Assembly (NCBI GenBank): GCA_004293645.1
Contig: REAB01000067.1
Span: 1-64,000 of the forward strand
DNA: 64,000 bases
Origin: Cytophagia bacterium
GTDB lineage: Bacteria; Bacteroidota; Bacteroidia; Cytophagales; Spirosomataceae
Reading direction: 5' to 3'
Shown: piece by piece, positions 17,561 to 26,127 of the stretch
Layout of the letters: every line of letters begins with the position of its first letter
Numbering within the stretch: position 1 is the stretch's first letter
Notes under the pieces: model-generated
What the model saw: the letters and a program-made list of their open reading frames with translations, nothing else
Database searches by the model: none
What the model was told of the DNA's origin: nothing
Made by a program: the position numbers and the translations under genes

Positions 17561-18659
17561 CTTTCACTTCGTTCCAAATCTCGTTGTAACGCTTGCGATT
17601 TTTGACGTACTGCCAGAAGTTTAATTTCTCAAAATAATACGTGGTGTTGTTCATTTGCGTAATTTCTTGCAATTCGGGCGACATGTACGCCTTAGCACCC
17701 TCGTTGGCTACCGAATAATTGGTAGCCTCGGCTACTTTGGCCATGTTTTCGGCCTTCGTGATGTAGTCAATCCAAGCCACGGCAAGGTCTTTATTGGTCG
17801 TTGATTTGGTAATCATCAATCGGTCTATCCAGCCCGTTGCACCTTCAACTGGTATCATTCCTTTTACGTTCATACCGTCTTTTTTGAGCGTTGCAGGCGT
17901 AAGTGGCCAGCCAATGGCCGCTACTACTTCTTTGTTTTTCATCATGTTGTCCAGTTCGCCTGCGGTTGCCCAGTATTTTCTAATTTGCGGCTTTAGTTCC
18001 ATCAGTTTTTTCTTTACTGCGGCCAACTGCTCTTCATTCATGTTATAAATCGCTCCTTTGTCAGTTTTGTCATAGCCCAATAAGATACCCGCCAAGTACA
18101 GGCTCGAAATATCGTCCCAAAGTGCTATTTTGCCCTTATTTTTAGGGTCAAAAAGTACATTCCAAGAAGTTGGGTCTTTGATGACATCGGCATTGTAAAC
18201 CAAATAGTCGGGGCCCCACGTAAACGGCACACCGTACGTTTTGCCATCTTTTACCACATCTTGCATTGAGCGAAGTTTGGCCCCTAATGAATCATAATGT
18301 GTTATTTTGGTCAAGTCAATAGGCTGTACCAAATCTTTTTCGACCAGAGCCTGCGCCATGTCAGGCGATGGCGTTACGATGTCATATACTTCGCCACCGC
18401 CAGCGGTTAGTTTGGCAATCAGCTCGTCAGACGACCCAAAGTACACGCCTTTTACGGTACATCCGTACTTATCTTCAAACGCTTTGGTAAACTTGGTGTC
18501 GGCATAGCCTTCCCAACATAAAATGCTGAGTGTCTTGCCTTTGAAGTCTGTTACGGCTACCTCCGCCGACTCTTCGGCTTTTTTCTCTGACCCGCCGCCG
18601 CAGCTCAGTGTAGTAAATGCCAATGCAATGGCAGCGATAGATTTAAATAGTTTTTGCAT
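17547..18659 (-). CDS. potD: Polyamine-binding lipoprotein of the ABC transporter
   Basis: A 370-residue extracytoplasmic solute-binding protein. The N-terminus is a lipoprotein signal with lipobox LSCG, Cys20 being the expected lipidated residue. The mature domain has the PotD/PotF pattern: ILCWEGYAD near residues 47-55, VKGVYFGSSDELIAKL, YDIVTPSPDMAQAL, a GVPFTWGPDYLVYN strand and a C-terminal FWQYVKNRKRYNEIWNEVK. It captures putrescine or spermidine outside the inner membrane and hands it to PotBC. It follows the Lrp gene after 36 bases and is followed by the hairpin-containing gap before potB. Confidence 0.88.
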   Translation of the reverse strand: MQKLFKSIAAIALAFTTLSCGGGSEKKAEESAEVAVTDFKGKTLSILCWEGYADTKFTKAFEDKYGCTVKGVYFGSSDELIAKLTAGGGEVYDIVTPSPDMAQALVEKDLVQPIDLTKITHYDSLGAKLRSMQDVVKDGKTYGVPFTWGPDYLVYNADVIKDPTSWNVLFDPKNKGKIALWDDISSLYLAGILLGYDKTDKGAIYNMNEEQLAAVKKKLMELKPQIRKYWATAGELDNMMKNKEVVAAIGWPLTPATLKKDGMNVKGMIPVEGATGWIDRLMITKSTTNKDLAVAWIDYITKAENMAKVAEATNYSVANEGAKAYMSPELQEITQMNNTTYYFEKLNFWQYVKNRKRYNEIWNEVKGGTK

Positions 18660-18695
18660 GATTGATTTGGGTTTATTTGTAGTTTAATTAATTTT

Positions 18696-19163
18696 CTAAA
18701 TCGTAATTTCGGGCTGGCCCCACTTGTAAACCTTGAGATACATGTGGGTTTCAGTTTTCTGAATGCCCTGAACTTTCAGCAGTCGTTGCATCAAATCGAG
18801 TAGGTGGTTGTTGTCTCGGCACATGACATTGAGCTCAAGGTCAAACTCGCCCGTGCGCATGGCCAAAAAACTAACCTCTGGCAGTGCCGAGAGCTGTTGG
18901 GCTATTTCTGATATTTCTACCAATCTGTCAATCCGAATCAAAATACAGGCGTAGGCATTGTAGCCAACTTTGTTTGGATCTACCCGCCCGATTATTTTTA
19001 AAACGCCATCTTCTACCAGTTTTTGATACCGTTTAGACACTGTACTCACCACAATACCGAGCCTTTTAGAAAGCTCCGAAAAAGGCTCACGACCATCTTT
19101 TTGTAGCGACTGCATCAAAGCCAAGTCAAGGGCATCAAACTGGTATTTTTCTGGTTCAGACAA
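18696..19163 (-). CDS. Lrp/AsnC family transcriptional regulator
   Basis: A 155-residue regulator. The N-terminal winged helix-turn-helix lies at about residues 11-60 (LDLALMQSLQKDGREPFSEL, then GIVVSTVSKRYQKL as recognition region). The C-terminal RAM/ligand-binding domain runs from about 70 to 145, with the conserved GEFDLELNV. Such proteins form octamers and respond to small amino compounds. Being first in the same-strand unit with potD, it probably senses the imported amine or a product such as GABA and controls the operon and itself. A -7-like box (TAACTTTG) and AT-rich AAAAATATTTTT stretches suitable for Lrp-type binding lie within 60-100 bases upstream. Confidence 0.88.
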   Translation of the reverse strand: MSEPEKYQFDALDLALMQSLQKDGREPFSELSKRLGIVVSTVSKRYQKLVEDGVLKIIGRVDPNKVGYNAYACILIRIDRLVEISEIAQQLSALPEVSFLAMRTGEFDLELNVMCRDNNHLLDLMQRLLKVQGIQKTETHMYLKVYKWGQPEITI

Positions 19164-19216
19164 AATTATATATTTTGATTTTGACTTGTATTTTTAGAAT
19201 ATTTTTGAATTTGACA

Positions 19217-19224
19217 CAAAGTTA
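19217..19224 (-). promoter_or_regulatory. Candidate -7 box of the lrp-pot operon
   Basis: On the minus strand the sequence reads TAACTTTG, a match to TAnnTTTG, giving a start about 45 bases before the regulator's ATG. No convincing -33 box is present. Repeated AAAAATATT words flank it (19197-19240). Confidence 0.4.
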
Positions 19225-19355
19225 TCAAAAATATTTTTACTTTGTTGTATTTTATCGAAATATTTTTTGTCCACAACAAAAAACCTTTGTTGAATTTCTA
19301 TATCAATAGAGCGTTCGTTATCTTGATATGAAACCCACCAATAATAATATCATCG

Positions 19356-19553
19356 TAGTTGGGCAGAAATAGGCGGTTCGCCGCTCCGATGCTATTATTT
19401 TTGATTTGCAATAAAGGGAAATCTGGTCTTAATAAACTGATAACCAGACAATTACAACAAATTACTGTAATTACAAACAATTACAACAAATTACTGTAAT
19501 TACAAACAATTACAACAAATTACTGTAATTACAAATAATTACGAGTAACTACT
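19356..19553. repeat. Interspersed intergenic element, copy 1, with three 29-bp tandem units
   Basis: The left part (19356-19447; contains GCAGAAATAGGCGGTTCGCC) is clearly similar to 50258-50350. The right part is three exact copies of a 29-bp unit (19448-19476, 19477-19505, 19506-19534) with the core AATTACTGTAATT, a 6-bp dyad around one base. A tail ATTACGAGTAACTACTTA follows, shared with copy 2. Most of the 389-base gap between lrp and the symporter gene is this element; the rest is the lrp promoter region. Confidence 0.85.
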
Positions 19554-20956
19554 TACTGGGGCAAAGGCATGAGATTACTTTTATTGGGCTTTTCCCAATA
19601 ACTCCCCACCAACATCCCTCCCAAACTGGCTGCAGTGCCGTACAAAATGGCTGGGAATGTGGTGTTCAAAACAAAAGCGCAGAGCAGCCAAACGCCCAAG
19701 CCCAACGACATCGAAGCCAAACAGCCTGCGTTGGTGGCGCGTTTCCAGTAAAGTCCAAAAGTGAGCGGTACAAACAAAGATACCAAGCTAAACGCCGACG
19801 ACTCGCCCACCAACTCAAAAATATCTTGCCGCGCCAAGCCCATCAAGACCGAGGCCAACGTAACAAAAACAACGGCACCCCGAATCACCGCCAGCAGTTG
19901 TTGGTCGGTTAAATGGGGATAGCGCGGCTTAATGAGGTTTTCGCCCAGTACGGCGGCAGGAGCCAAAATAGCGCCACTGCTGGTACTCAACAAAGCCGAA
20001 ATCAACGCCCCAAAAAACAGCACTTGAATCCAAACGGGGGCGTGGTTTAAAATCATGCGCGGAATGATGAGTTTGGGGTCGCCTTGCAGCAATTCGGGGT
20101 ATAAACTTTTGGCTATCAGCGCAATAAAGAGTGGTAAAACGGCGACCGTCAAATACAAAATACCCGCTAAAATAGACGAACGCACGGCCGTTTTGGCATC
20201 TTTGGAAGCCATAACCCGCTGAAAAATATCTTGCTGTGGAATAGACCCCAGGCCAATGGTTATCCAAGCAGCTACGTACTCGGCCCAGCTCTGAAAAGAA
20301 TGTTGCACGGGCAAGAACCTAAAAAAATGGTCAGGTTGCTGGGCCACGACTGGCGCAAAACCGCCCGTTTGGCTGAGCAAAATAACCAGTATCACCACCA
20401 GCCCGATGATGAGCAAAATGTTGTGAATAAAGTCAGTAATAGAAATGGACCACATTCCGCCCATGAGCGTATAGGTCATGACAAGCGTGGCACCTACCCA
20501 GATACCCGTCGTGAGTGGTAATCCAAAAATAACTTGCCCCACTACGCCCATGGCCACAAATTGGGCGGCAATCCAACCAAAATAAGAAGGAATAATCATA
20601 ACTGCCGATAAGAACTCGGCTTTTTTGCCAAAACGAATCAAGAAAAAATCGCAGAACGTGATGATGTTCCATTTGTAGAAAGTACGGGCAAAAAAAATGC
20701 CTACCAAAATGAGGCACAAAGCGGCACCAAAAGGTTCTTCGATAACGCTCAAAATGCCGCCTTCTATAAAATGAGCGGGCGCGCCCATCATGGTTTCTGA
20801 GCCAAACCACGTGGCAAACGTTACCATGGTGGCCAGTGCCAACGGCAAACGCCGCCCCGCCAGCACAAAATCTTCGGTGTTTTTTACGCGGCGCGAAGCC
20901 CAAAAACCCACCGCCAAATTGAGCAACAGGTAAACGATAATGCAAAAAATAAGCAT
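19553..20956 (-). CDS. Sodium:solute symporter (SSS/SLC5 family)
   Basis: A 467-residue inner-membrane protein with about 12-13 hydrophobic helices. The N-terminal LLNLAVGFWASRRVKNTEDFVLAGRRLP pattern, ATWFGSETMMGAPAHFIEGG in helix 2, and QQDIFQRVMASKDAKTA in the middle are typical of SSS symporters. The partly conserved residues of the sodium site lie in helices 1 and 8. The transported solute (often choline, proline, pantothenate or sugars) cannot be told from sequence. The gene starts 28 bases after the PorU2-like gene and is probably co-transcribed with it, though a functional connection is not obvious. Its 3' end meets the interspersed element. Confidence 0.82.
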   Translation of the reverse strand: MLIFCIIVYLLLNLAVGFWASRRVKNTEDFVLAGRRLPLALATMVTFATWFGSETMMGAPAHFIEGGILSVIEEPFGAALCLILVGIFFARTFYKWNIITFCDFFLIRFGKKAEFLSAVMIIPSYFGWIAAQFVAMGVVGQVIFGLPLTTGIWVGATLVMTYTLMGGMWSISITDFIHNILLIIGLVVILVILLSQTGGFAPVVAQQPDHFFRFLPVQHSFQSWAEYVAAWITIGLGSIPQQDIFQRVMASKDAKTAVRSSILAGILYLTVAVLPLFIALIAKSLYPELLQGDPKLIIPRMILNHAPVWIQVLFFGALISALLSTSSGAILAPAAVLGENLIKPRYPHLTDQQLLAVIRGAVVFVTLASVLMGLARQDIFELVGESSAFSLVSLFVPLTFGLYWKRATNAGCLASMSLGLGVWLLCAFVLNTTFPAILYGTAASLGGMLVGSYWEKPNKSNLMPLPQ

Positions 20957-20984
20957 TGAAAATCAGGTTTTAGGGTTGATAAAT

Positions 20985-23900
20985 TCAACGAATTAACACC
21001 ACTTTTCCCGTGGCTTGCACGCCATCGGCGAGTGGTATATCTTGGCCATTTTTGCGCACCACCAACCGATACAAATACGTGCCAGCCGCCAGTCCGCTGG
21101 TGTCGTTGAGTTGCCATTCGTTGCTGCCTACCCGCACGGGCAGGGCCATTGCTTTAACCAATTTCCCGTTCAAGTCGGTGAGCGTAATGCGGGCTTCGTC
21201 GGGGGCGGCTACGCCCGACACCACAAAACCAAAGCGAAGTAGCTGCCCAAACGGATTAGGATATGCGTTGATTGTCAGTACTTTAGATTCATTTATAACC
21301 CGAAAACTAATTAAATAAACGCCCGTTCGGTTGCCGCTTACGTCGCTGCCTTGCGCTCGCAGTGTGTAAAGGCCGTCGGGCAGCGTGCCTGGTCGGTATT
21401 CGATTTGGCACACATTGTTGGCATTGGCGGGCGTAAACCGCACCGACGCACCGCGCAACGCCACCCGTCGCAGGGGCTGGTCGGCGCGTTGCAAATACAG
21501 GTCAATGCCCGTGGTGTCGCGTTTGAACAAGAAACGGTTTTCGTCTTTGAGTTGTACCACAATCAATGGGTTGGCCGACACCACTTCGCCATCTTGAATT
21601 TTTTGGCCGTCAATGGCTACTTCCAAAATGGGCGGCAGGCGGTCGGGGCGCACCGTAAATGGCAAATTAATGACGTTGTTGTTGAAATTTTGCTCGGGCT
21701 GCTGGCGTGGATTAAAATTGACCGTCAGGCGGTTGTCGCCCACATTGCCCAGCGTAGCCACATTTTGACTAATTTTGATGGACTCGCCAGGTAGGAGCGG
21801 GGCATATTTTTTGTTGCTCGTCTGTACGCCATTTTTGGCCGAATAGAGCGTAGTTTGCACCAAAACCGAATCTTTAAAAGCCACATTTACCACGTTTTTG
21901 AAGTTCAAATCAAGCACAAAAGGCTCACCTTCTTGCTTTTCTAAAGCAGTAATTACGCCACTACTGGCCACGCCCTCGGCCACGGGCTGGTGGCGCACCA
22001 ACCAGTCTTGCAGTTGCGCAGGAATTGTGAAATTTACGTCGTTGTTGGCCAACTTTAACTGTAAACGGAGGTACGGGAATTGCCGCGCATTGATACTCTT
22101 TAAATCAATGCGGGCGGTATTTTGATTGGCCAATAACAAGGTTTCTTTCCCCTGCAAATCAACCCCAATCACATCAAGCGCGCTGGTATTTGATATCTGA
22201 TATTTGTACTTTGATATTTGATATTTGACATCTTCCCATTGATTGGCTGGCCCCACCAGCGACGACACAATCTGGCCGTTGCCAGCGGTGCTGTTGAGCG
22301 TAAAGTTTTCCAATTGGAGCGAACGAATGCTCGGAGCTAAGTCGTTGGGGTCGGTAAAGAGTTCTTTAACAGGCTGTTGTGCGCCTTTTTGGCCAATTAA
22401 TAAATAAGGTCTGCCGCTTTTGAGGTCGGTGAGTCGTTCGGTGCCAATGCCCAAGTCGCGGAGTTTGGCTTTGGCGGCAGCGGGCCAGCGGTCAAATTGT
22501 ACGTCGCCGCTCGTCATTAGCACCACAAAATCACCCTGCGGCACGGCGTTAAGGTAGCGTTCGAGCAACCCCGCGCTGATGATATCGGCATCGCGGAGGG
22601 TGTTCATGACGTAGGGTGGATTGCCACACCTGAGCGCGTCGAGCACCGAATAAGCCCGCAGGTTGTCGCGGCGCAGCGCGGTAACAATTACGTTGCTTTC
22701 GGGGCGAAAGCCGTTGGCGGGGTTGTAGGTGTTACAGTTGCCGTCGTTTACCAATAAAATAGTGCCAATGCTGAGTTGAGTTTTCAAAAAACCCTGCGCA
22801 AAAGCACCCACCGAGCTGCCGTTTAGCACGCCCGAAATGGGAGTTGTTTGGCTTTGATAACTCCAAACGGGCGCGGTGGTGGTAGAAAGGCCAATTTGCA
22901 GCGGCGTAGCCTTGGTAAATTGCGCGGGTTGGCGTTGCGTCCAGCCAGTGCCAGTGGCCTTAAAATAGCTAAATGAACTCGTTGCCCAGCGGTTTTCGTC
23001 GTTGCTGGGGCGGTCGGCGTAGCGCACGCGCCAGTAGTAAGTAGTGCTGTCGCGGGGCAAAATAGCTACTTTCCAAGTGGGCAGCAGGTTATCGGTTAAA
23101 GTTTGGGTTTTGCGAAACGGGCTGTCGAAACGGGCGGTGGTATCGAGTTCAAAAATGTAGTTTCGGCTCATAAACTCAACGGCTTGCGCCACCAGCGTTA
23201 CCTCGGACGTGGGGGCATCGCTGTCCGAAACGAGGGCGTATTCGGCGGGCAGCAGCGGGTACGGGCCCTGCGCTGGAATATTAAAATCGAACGCAGCCAC
23301 GTTGTTTTGTTCGTCCATTTCGGCCACTTCGTTGTCGGGGTCGAGTCTTATTTCAAACCGATTGAGTCCGCTTTGGGTGCGGTCGTTGGGAATGTCAATG
23401 TATAACGTATCTTGGTAGGCCACCGCCCCAAAAACCGACGAATAAGCGAGCGTTGCGCCATCGCGCGAAGTGCGCAAAAGTCTGATTTTCAGTTTATTAT
23501 TTCTAAAAAAAACACCAAAATTGGCCACCGTTATCTGCACCCGCAGCGAGTCGTTGAAAGCCGAAAGCGGTGCGCCGTTTTTGGCCGTAATGGCCACGTC
23601 GCGCGGACTGATGGCATAGTCTGTTCTTTTGGCAGGAAAAACCACCACGGCAGGGTCGCCCTGCAAACTCATTTGTTGGGCATCGGCAATCTGAATCGGG
23701 GAGCTTTCGCGTTTCAAAAATTGCTGGGCTATTTGGCGGTGTACTTGCCCAAAAGGTCGGCTTAGGTTGAGGCTGTCGCCCAGCCAAGTATCATAAAAAG
23801 CGTCGCCGTATTGTTTGAGCGAAAAACTGTAGGCCAGATTGGAATGGGCCAAAAACAGCACCGCGCCTCGGTCGCGGGCGGCAATCCAGTCAATGGGGTA

Positions 23901-25922
23901 GGTATTGGCCCCAAAAGTAAAATTACCCAGCACGCAGCCGTTGGCATAAATGAGCGGATAGCGGCCTTTGTTGCGGTAGCCCAGCACGTCGTTGCTGGCC
24001 AAGCCAATGTCAATGTCGGTAACGCTCAAACTCGAATGACCAAATATCGTAACCAGTCCCGCGCCTTCGTTGATTTGATTGGTAATGCCCACGTACTCAA
24101 CGGCTTCGTCGGTTTTTTTTGTAATGGTCGTTACTTTTGCGCCCAGGTATTGCCGCTGCGATTTTTGCTTAAATTCGTCCATAAAACCTTTAAACTGCCG
24201 CAGTTCAAACGGGCTGATGCCGCCGCTGAGGTGCAGCACGTTTTTGCGCCAAAGCGCGTTCATGGGCGTAGCTTCGTGTTGTTTTACTTTTTCCAAATAG
24301 TCCAAAACCGTCTGCGGGCTGTCGGTCCAGAGGCGACCCGTGGGTAGGGCGGCCACAAAAGCGGGCGAGCCTTTCAAGCCCTGCGAAAACATCAAATCGG
24401 AGCCAGGCCAGCCAAAAGTGGGCACCATGTCGCGGGTGTAGCGGTCGCGGGCGGTGCGCGTAAAATCAACCTGAGTGGTGCGGCCTACCAAAAACAAAAA
24501 CTGAGGATTGCCACGCTCCACCATAAATGCCACAAACCGCTTGATAGCCAACGGACTAAACTCGCCATAATTAAACTGATTGACGAGCAAGTCCATGTCC
24601 ACGGTGAGGGTATCGTAGCTGCCACCTGCCGCCGACGCGCGGTAAGCGGCGTAGGTTTGGGCGGGTTTGAGCAAGTTGCGGTGCGTAACAATTAGGAAGT
24701 TGTGTTTGGTGGGATCAATGTTGCGAAAACTAACGCGCTGCACCCCCAAAACGGGTAGCGAAGTGCGGGTCAAAAATAGTGTTCGGGCGGTATTGGTGTT
24801 GCGAACTACGCCTTTCAAAGTGGTATTTTCGAGGGTTGTCCCAACCTGGGTTACATTGTTTTTATCGCTCAAATCGTACAGCCGCGCTTGGCCGTCGGCG
24901 TTGGGTATTTGCACCAAAGAGCGGTTTTGAGCATTGGGGGTTAAGTAAAAATATTTTTGCAAATAACCTTGAAAATCAAAGCGTTGCGGGTAAAAAAGCC
25001 GATAATAAGTTACCGAATATGTGTCTTCGGGCTGGGTGTCGGTATCGCCGCGCGAGGTGGTAGAAACAAAAATTTTGTTGTTGGTAATATCCGAAAAAGC
25101 CAGCGTTTGCCGCGACACATACGGGTAAAACAACTCAAAAGTGGCGGTTTCGAGCAGGCGTTGTCGGGTTTGGCTACCCGCCATTATTTCTACGCGGTGC
25201 TTGCGGTGGTCGCGGCCCATGAGATGTACTTCCAAACGCGGCGCGGGGCCCGTTGCCCATACGTTTTCAAGGGTTAATTCGCGTACGTTTGGTTTGTTTT
25301 TGGTCCATTCTGGGCCGCTCCATCCTTCACCGTGGTCGTAGTAGGACATCTGCGCGCCCGCCGCTGCCCCCAACGGATAAATCAACCCTTCCGACATTCC
25401 TTCGTGATTGGAAGATTTGATGTTAGAAACCAACAAGTTTTCAAGGTGATAGGCTTCGGGACTGAGGTTGCTGGATGCGGTTTCTTGGTAAAAATCCATG
25501 CGTTTGCCCGCCTGCCCGTCGAGCCGCCACGTTAAGAAATAGGCGGTGGTGTCGGAGTATAAATTGTAGATTTTGTGCGGCTGCGCACTGTGCGGAATGT
25601 ACAGCAGCGAGTCTTGCGTGCCGTCGTTTCCTTGGCCATAAAACTCAATAAAGTCTTCATTATCAAGGCGTTTGTCGGCTTGCCCTGCTACAAAAATGGC
25701 CTGTTCTTGTCCCCGAAAAAACAACTGCAAAGTGGTGGCATCAACGTTGTTGGCCGCAAAACCTGCCTGCCGCAATTCAGCGGCGGAGATGCGATAAATG
25801 CCTGGTTGCACCACGGGTATTCGGAGATAAGTTTGGGCTTGGTTTATCCATTCGTTGCCATATTGGGCTTTGGCCGCGCTACAAACAACAAATAAAAGAA
25901 GTGTTACCCGTAATTTTTTCAT
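20985..25922 (-). CDS. C25-family (gingipain-like) PorU2-type protein of the type IX secretion system
   Basis: A 1645-residue secreted protein. Residues 1-19 form a signal peptide. The C25 peptidase domain (about 405-745) has the His-Cys pair in place: His629 in TIFGHSS and Cys663 in YANGCVLGNF. Repeated beta-sandwich and adhesion-like domains follow. The last 90 residues form a type A T9SS sorting domain, starting at AYPNPFGQLLRF and ending GKVVLIR. Length and order match the proteins annotated as putative T9SS sortase PorU2, thought to cleave sorting domains and attach cargo to the outer surface. Residues about 1231-1246 (KYQISKYKYQIS) are encoded by an ATATTTGAT-type simple repeat at 22187-22231, otherwise usual in intergenic DNA. 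The symporter gene follows after 28 bases. Confidence 0.82.
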   Translation of the reverse strand: MKKLRVTLLLFVVCSAAKAQYGNEWINQAQTYLRIPVVQPGIYRISAAELRQAGFAANNVDATTLQLFFRGQEQAIFVAGQADKRLDNEDFIEFYGQGNDGTQDSLLYIPHSAQPHKIYNLYSDTTAYFLTWRLDGQAGKRMDFYQETASSNLSPEAYHLENLLVSNIKSSNHEGMSEGLIYPLGAAAGAQMSYYDHGEGWSGPEWTKNKPNVRELTLENVWATGPAPRLEVHLMGRDHRKHRVEIMAGSQTRQRLLETATFELFYPYVSRQTLAFSDITNNKIFVSTTSRGDTDTQPEDTYSVTYYRLFYPQRFDFQGYLQKYFYLTPNAQNRSLVQIPNADGQARLYDLSDKNNVTQVGTTLENTTLKGVVRNTNTARTLFLTRTSLPVLGVQRVSFRNIDPTKHNFLIVTHRNLLKPAQTYAAYRASAAGGSYDTLTVDMDLLVNQFNYGEFSPLAIKRFVAFMVERGNPQFLFLVGRTTQVDFTRTARDRYTRDMVPTFGWPGSDLMFSQGLKGSPAFVAALPTGRLWTDSPQTVLDYLEKVKQHEATPMNALWRKNVLHLSGGISPFELRQFKGFMDEFKQKSQRQYLGAKVTTITKKTDEAVEYVGITNQINEGAGLVTIFGHSSLSVTDIDIGLASNDVLGYRNKGRYPLIYANGCVLGNFTFGANTYPIDWIAARDRGAVLFLAHSNLAYSFSLKQYGDAFYDTWLGDSLNLSRPFGQVHRQIAQQFLKRESSPIQIADAQQMSLQGDPAVVVFPAKRTDYAISPRDVAITAKNGAPLSAFNDSLRVQITVANFGVFFRNNKLKIRLLRTSRDGATLAYSSVFGAVAYQDTLYIDIPNDRTQSGLNRFEIRLDPDNEVAEMDEQNNVAAFDFNIPAQGPYPLLPAEYALVSDSDAPTSEVTLVAQAVEFMSRNYIFELDTTARFDSPFRKTQTLTDNLLPTWKVAILPRDSTTYYWRVRYADRPSNDENRWATSSFSYFKATGTGWTQRQPAQFTKATPLQIGLSTTTAPVWSYQSQTTPISGVLNGSSVGAFAQGFLKTQLSIGTILLVNDGNCNTYNPANGFRPESNVIVTALRRDNLRAYSVLDALRCGNPPYVMNTLRDADIISAGLLERYLNAVPQGDFVVLMTSGDVQFDRWPAAAKAKLRDLGIGTERLTDLKSGRPYLLIGQKGAQQPVKELFTDPNDLAPSIRSLQLENFTLNSTAGNGQIVSSLVGPANQWEDVKYQISKYKYQISNTSALDVIGVDLQGKETLLLANQNTARIDLKSINARQFPYLRLQLKLANNDVNFTIPAQLQDWLVRHQPVAEGVASSGVITALEKQEGEPFVLDLNFKNVVNVAFKDSVLVQTTLYSAKNGVQTSNKKYAPLLPGESIKISQNVATLGNVGDNRLTVNFNPRQQPEQNFNNNVINLPFTVRPDRLPPILEVAIDGQKIQDGEVVSANPLIVVQLKDENRFLFKRDTTGIDLYLQRADQPLRRVALRGASVRFTPANANNVCQIEYRPGTLPDGLYTLRAQGSDVSGNRTGVYLISFRVINESKVLTINAYPNPFGQLLRFGFVVSGVAAPDEARITLTDLNGKLVKAMALPVRVGSNEWQLNDTSGLAAGTYLYRLVVRKNGQDIPLADGVQATGKVVLIR

Positions 25923-26030
25923 TGGGTGAATTGGAGTGAATAAAGGTTTGAATCCAGCACCGTGTTTGATGCGGCGTTTTTTTTACAAATTTAAGGTAGA
26001 AATACTGGTTCAACTACAATTGATGCGGGA

Positions 26031-26088
26031 ATTGTCCGTGAAGACACGGACAATGACGGCTGCCGTTGCCTGTGTCTTCACAGGCAAT
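26031..26088. repeat. 58-bp composite palindromic element (two hairpins and a palindromic centre)
   Basis: ATTGTCCGTG-AAGA-CACGGACAAT (26031-26054) is a perfect 10-bp hairpin. ATTGCCTGTG-type arms then form a second one, TTGCCTGTG-TCTT-CACAGGCAA (26067-26087). Between them ACGGCTGCCGT is itself palindromic, so the whole element is nearly self-complementary. A half copy lies at 17470-17496. It fills the gap between the GH113-like gene and the PorU2-like gene, both on the minus strand. Confidence 0.85.
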
Positions 26089-26127
26089 CTTTTGTCCCGT
26101 GTGGCGGTTTGATATTTACCTTAGCCA

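Noticed and set aside
19448-19534. Three 29-bp repeats as a CRISPR array
   Set aside because: The repeats are directly adjacent with no spacers, no cas genes are near, and a single unit occurs in the second copy of the element.
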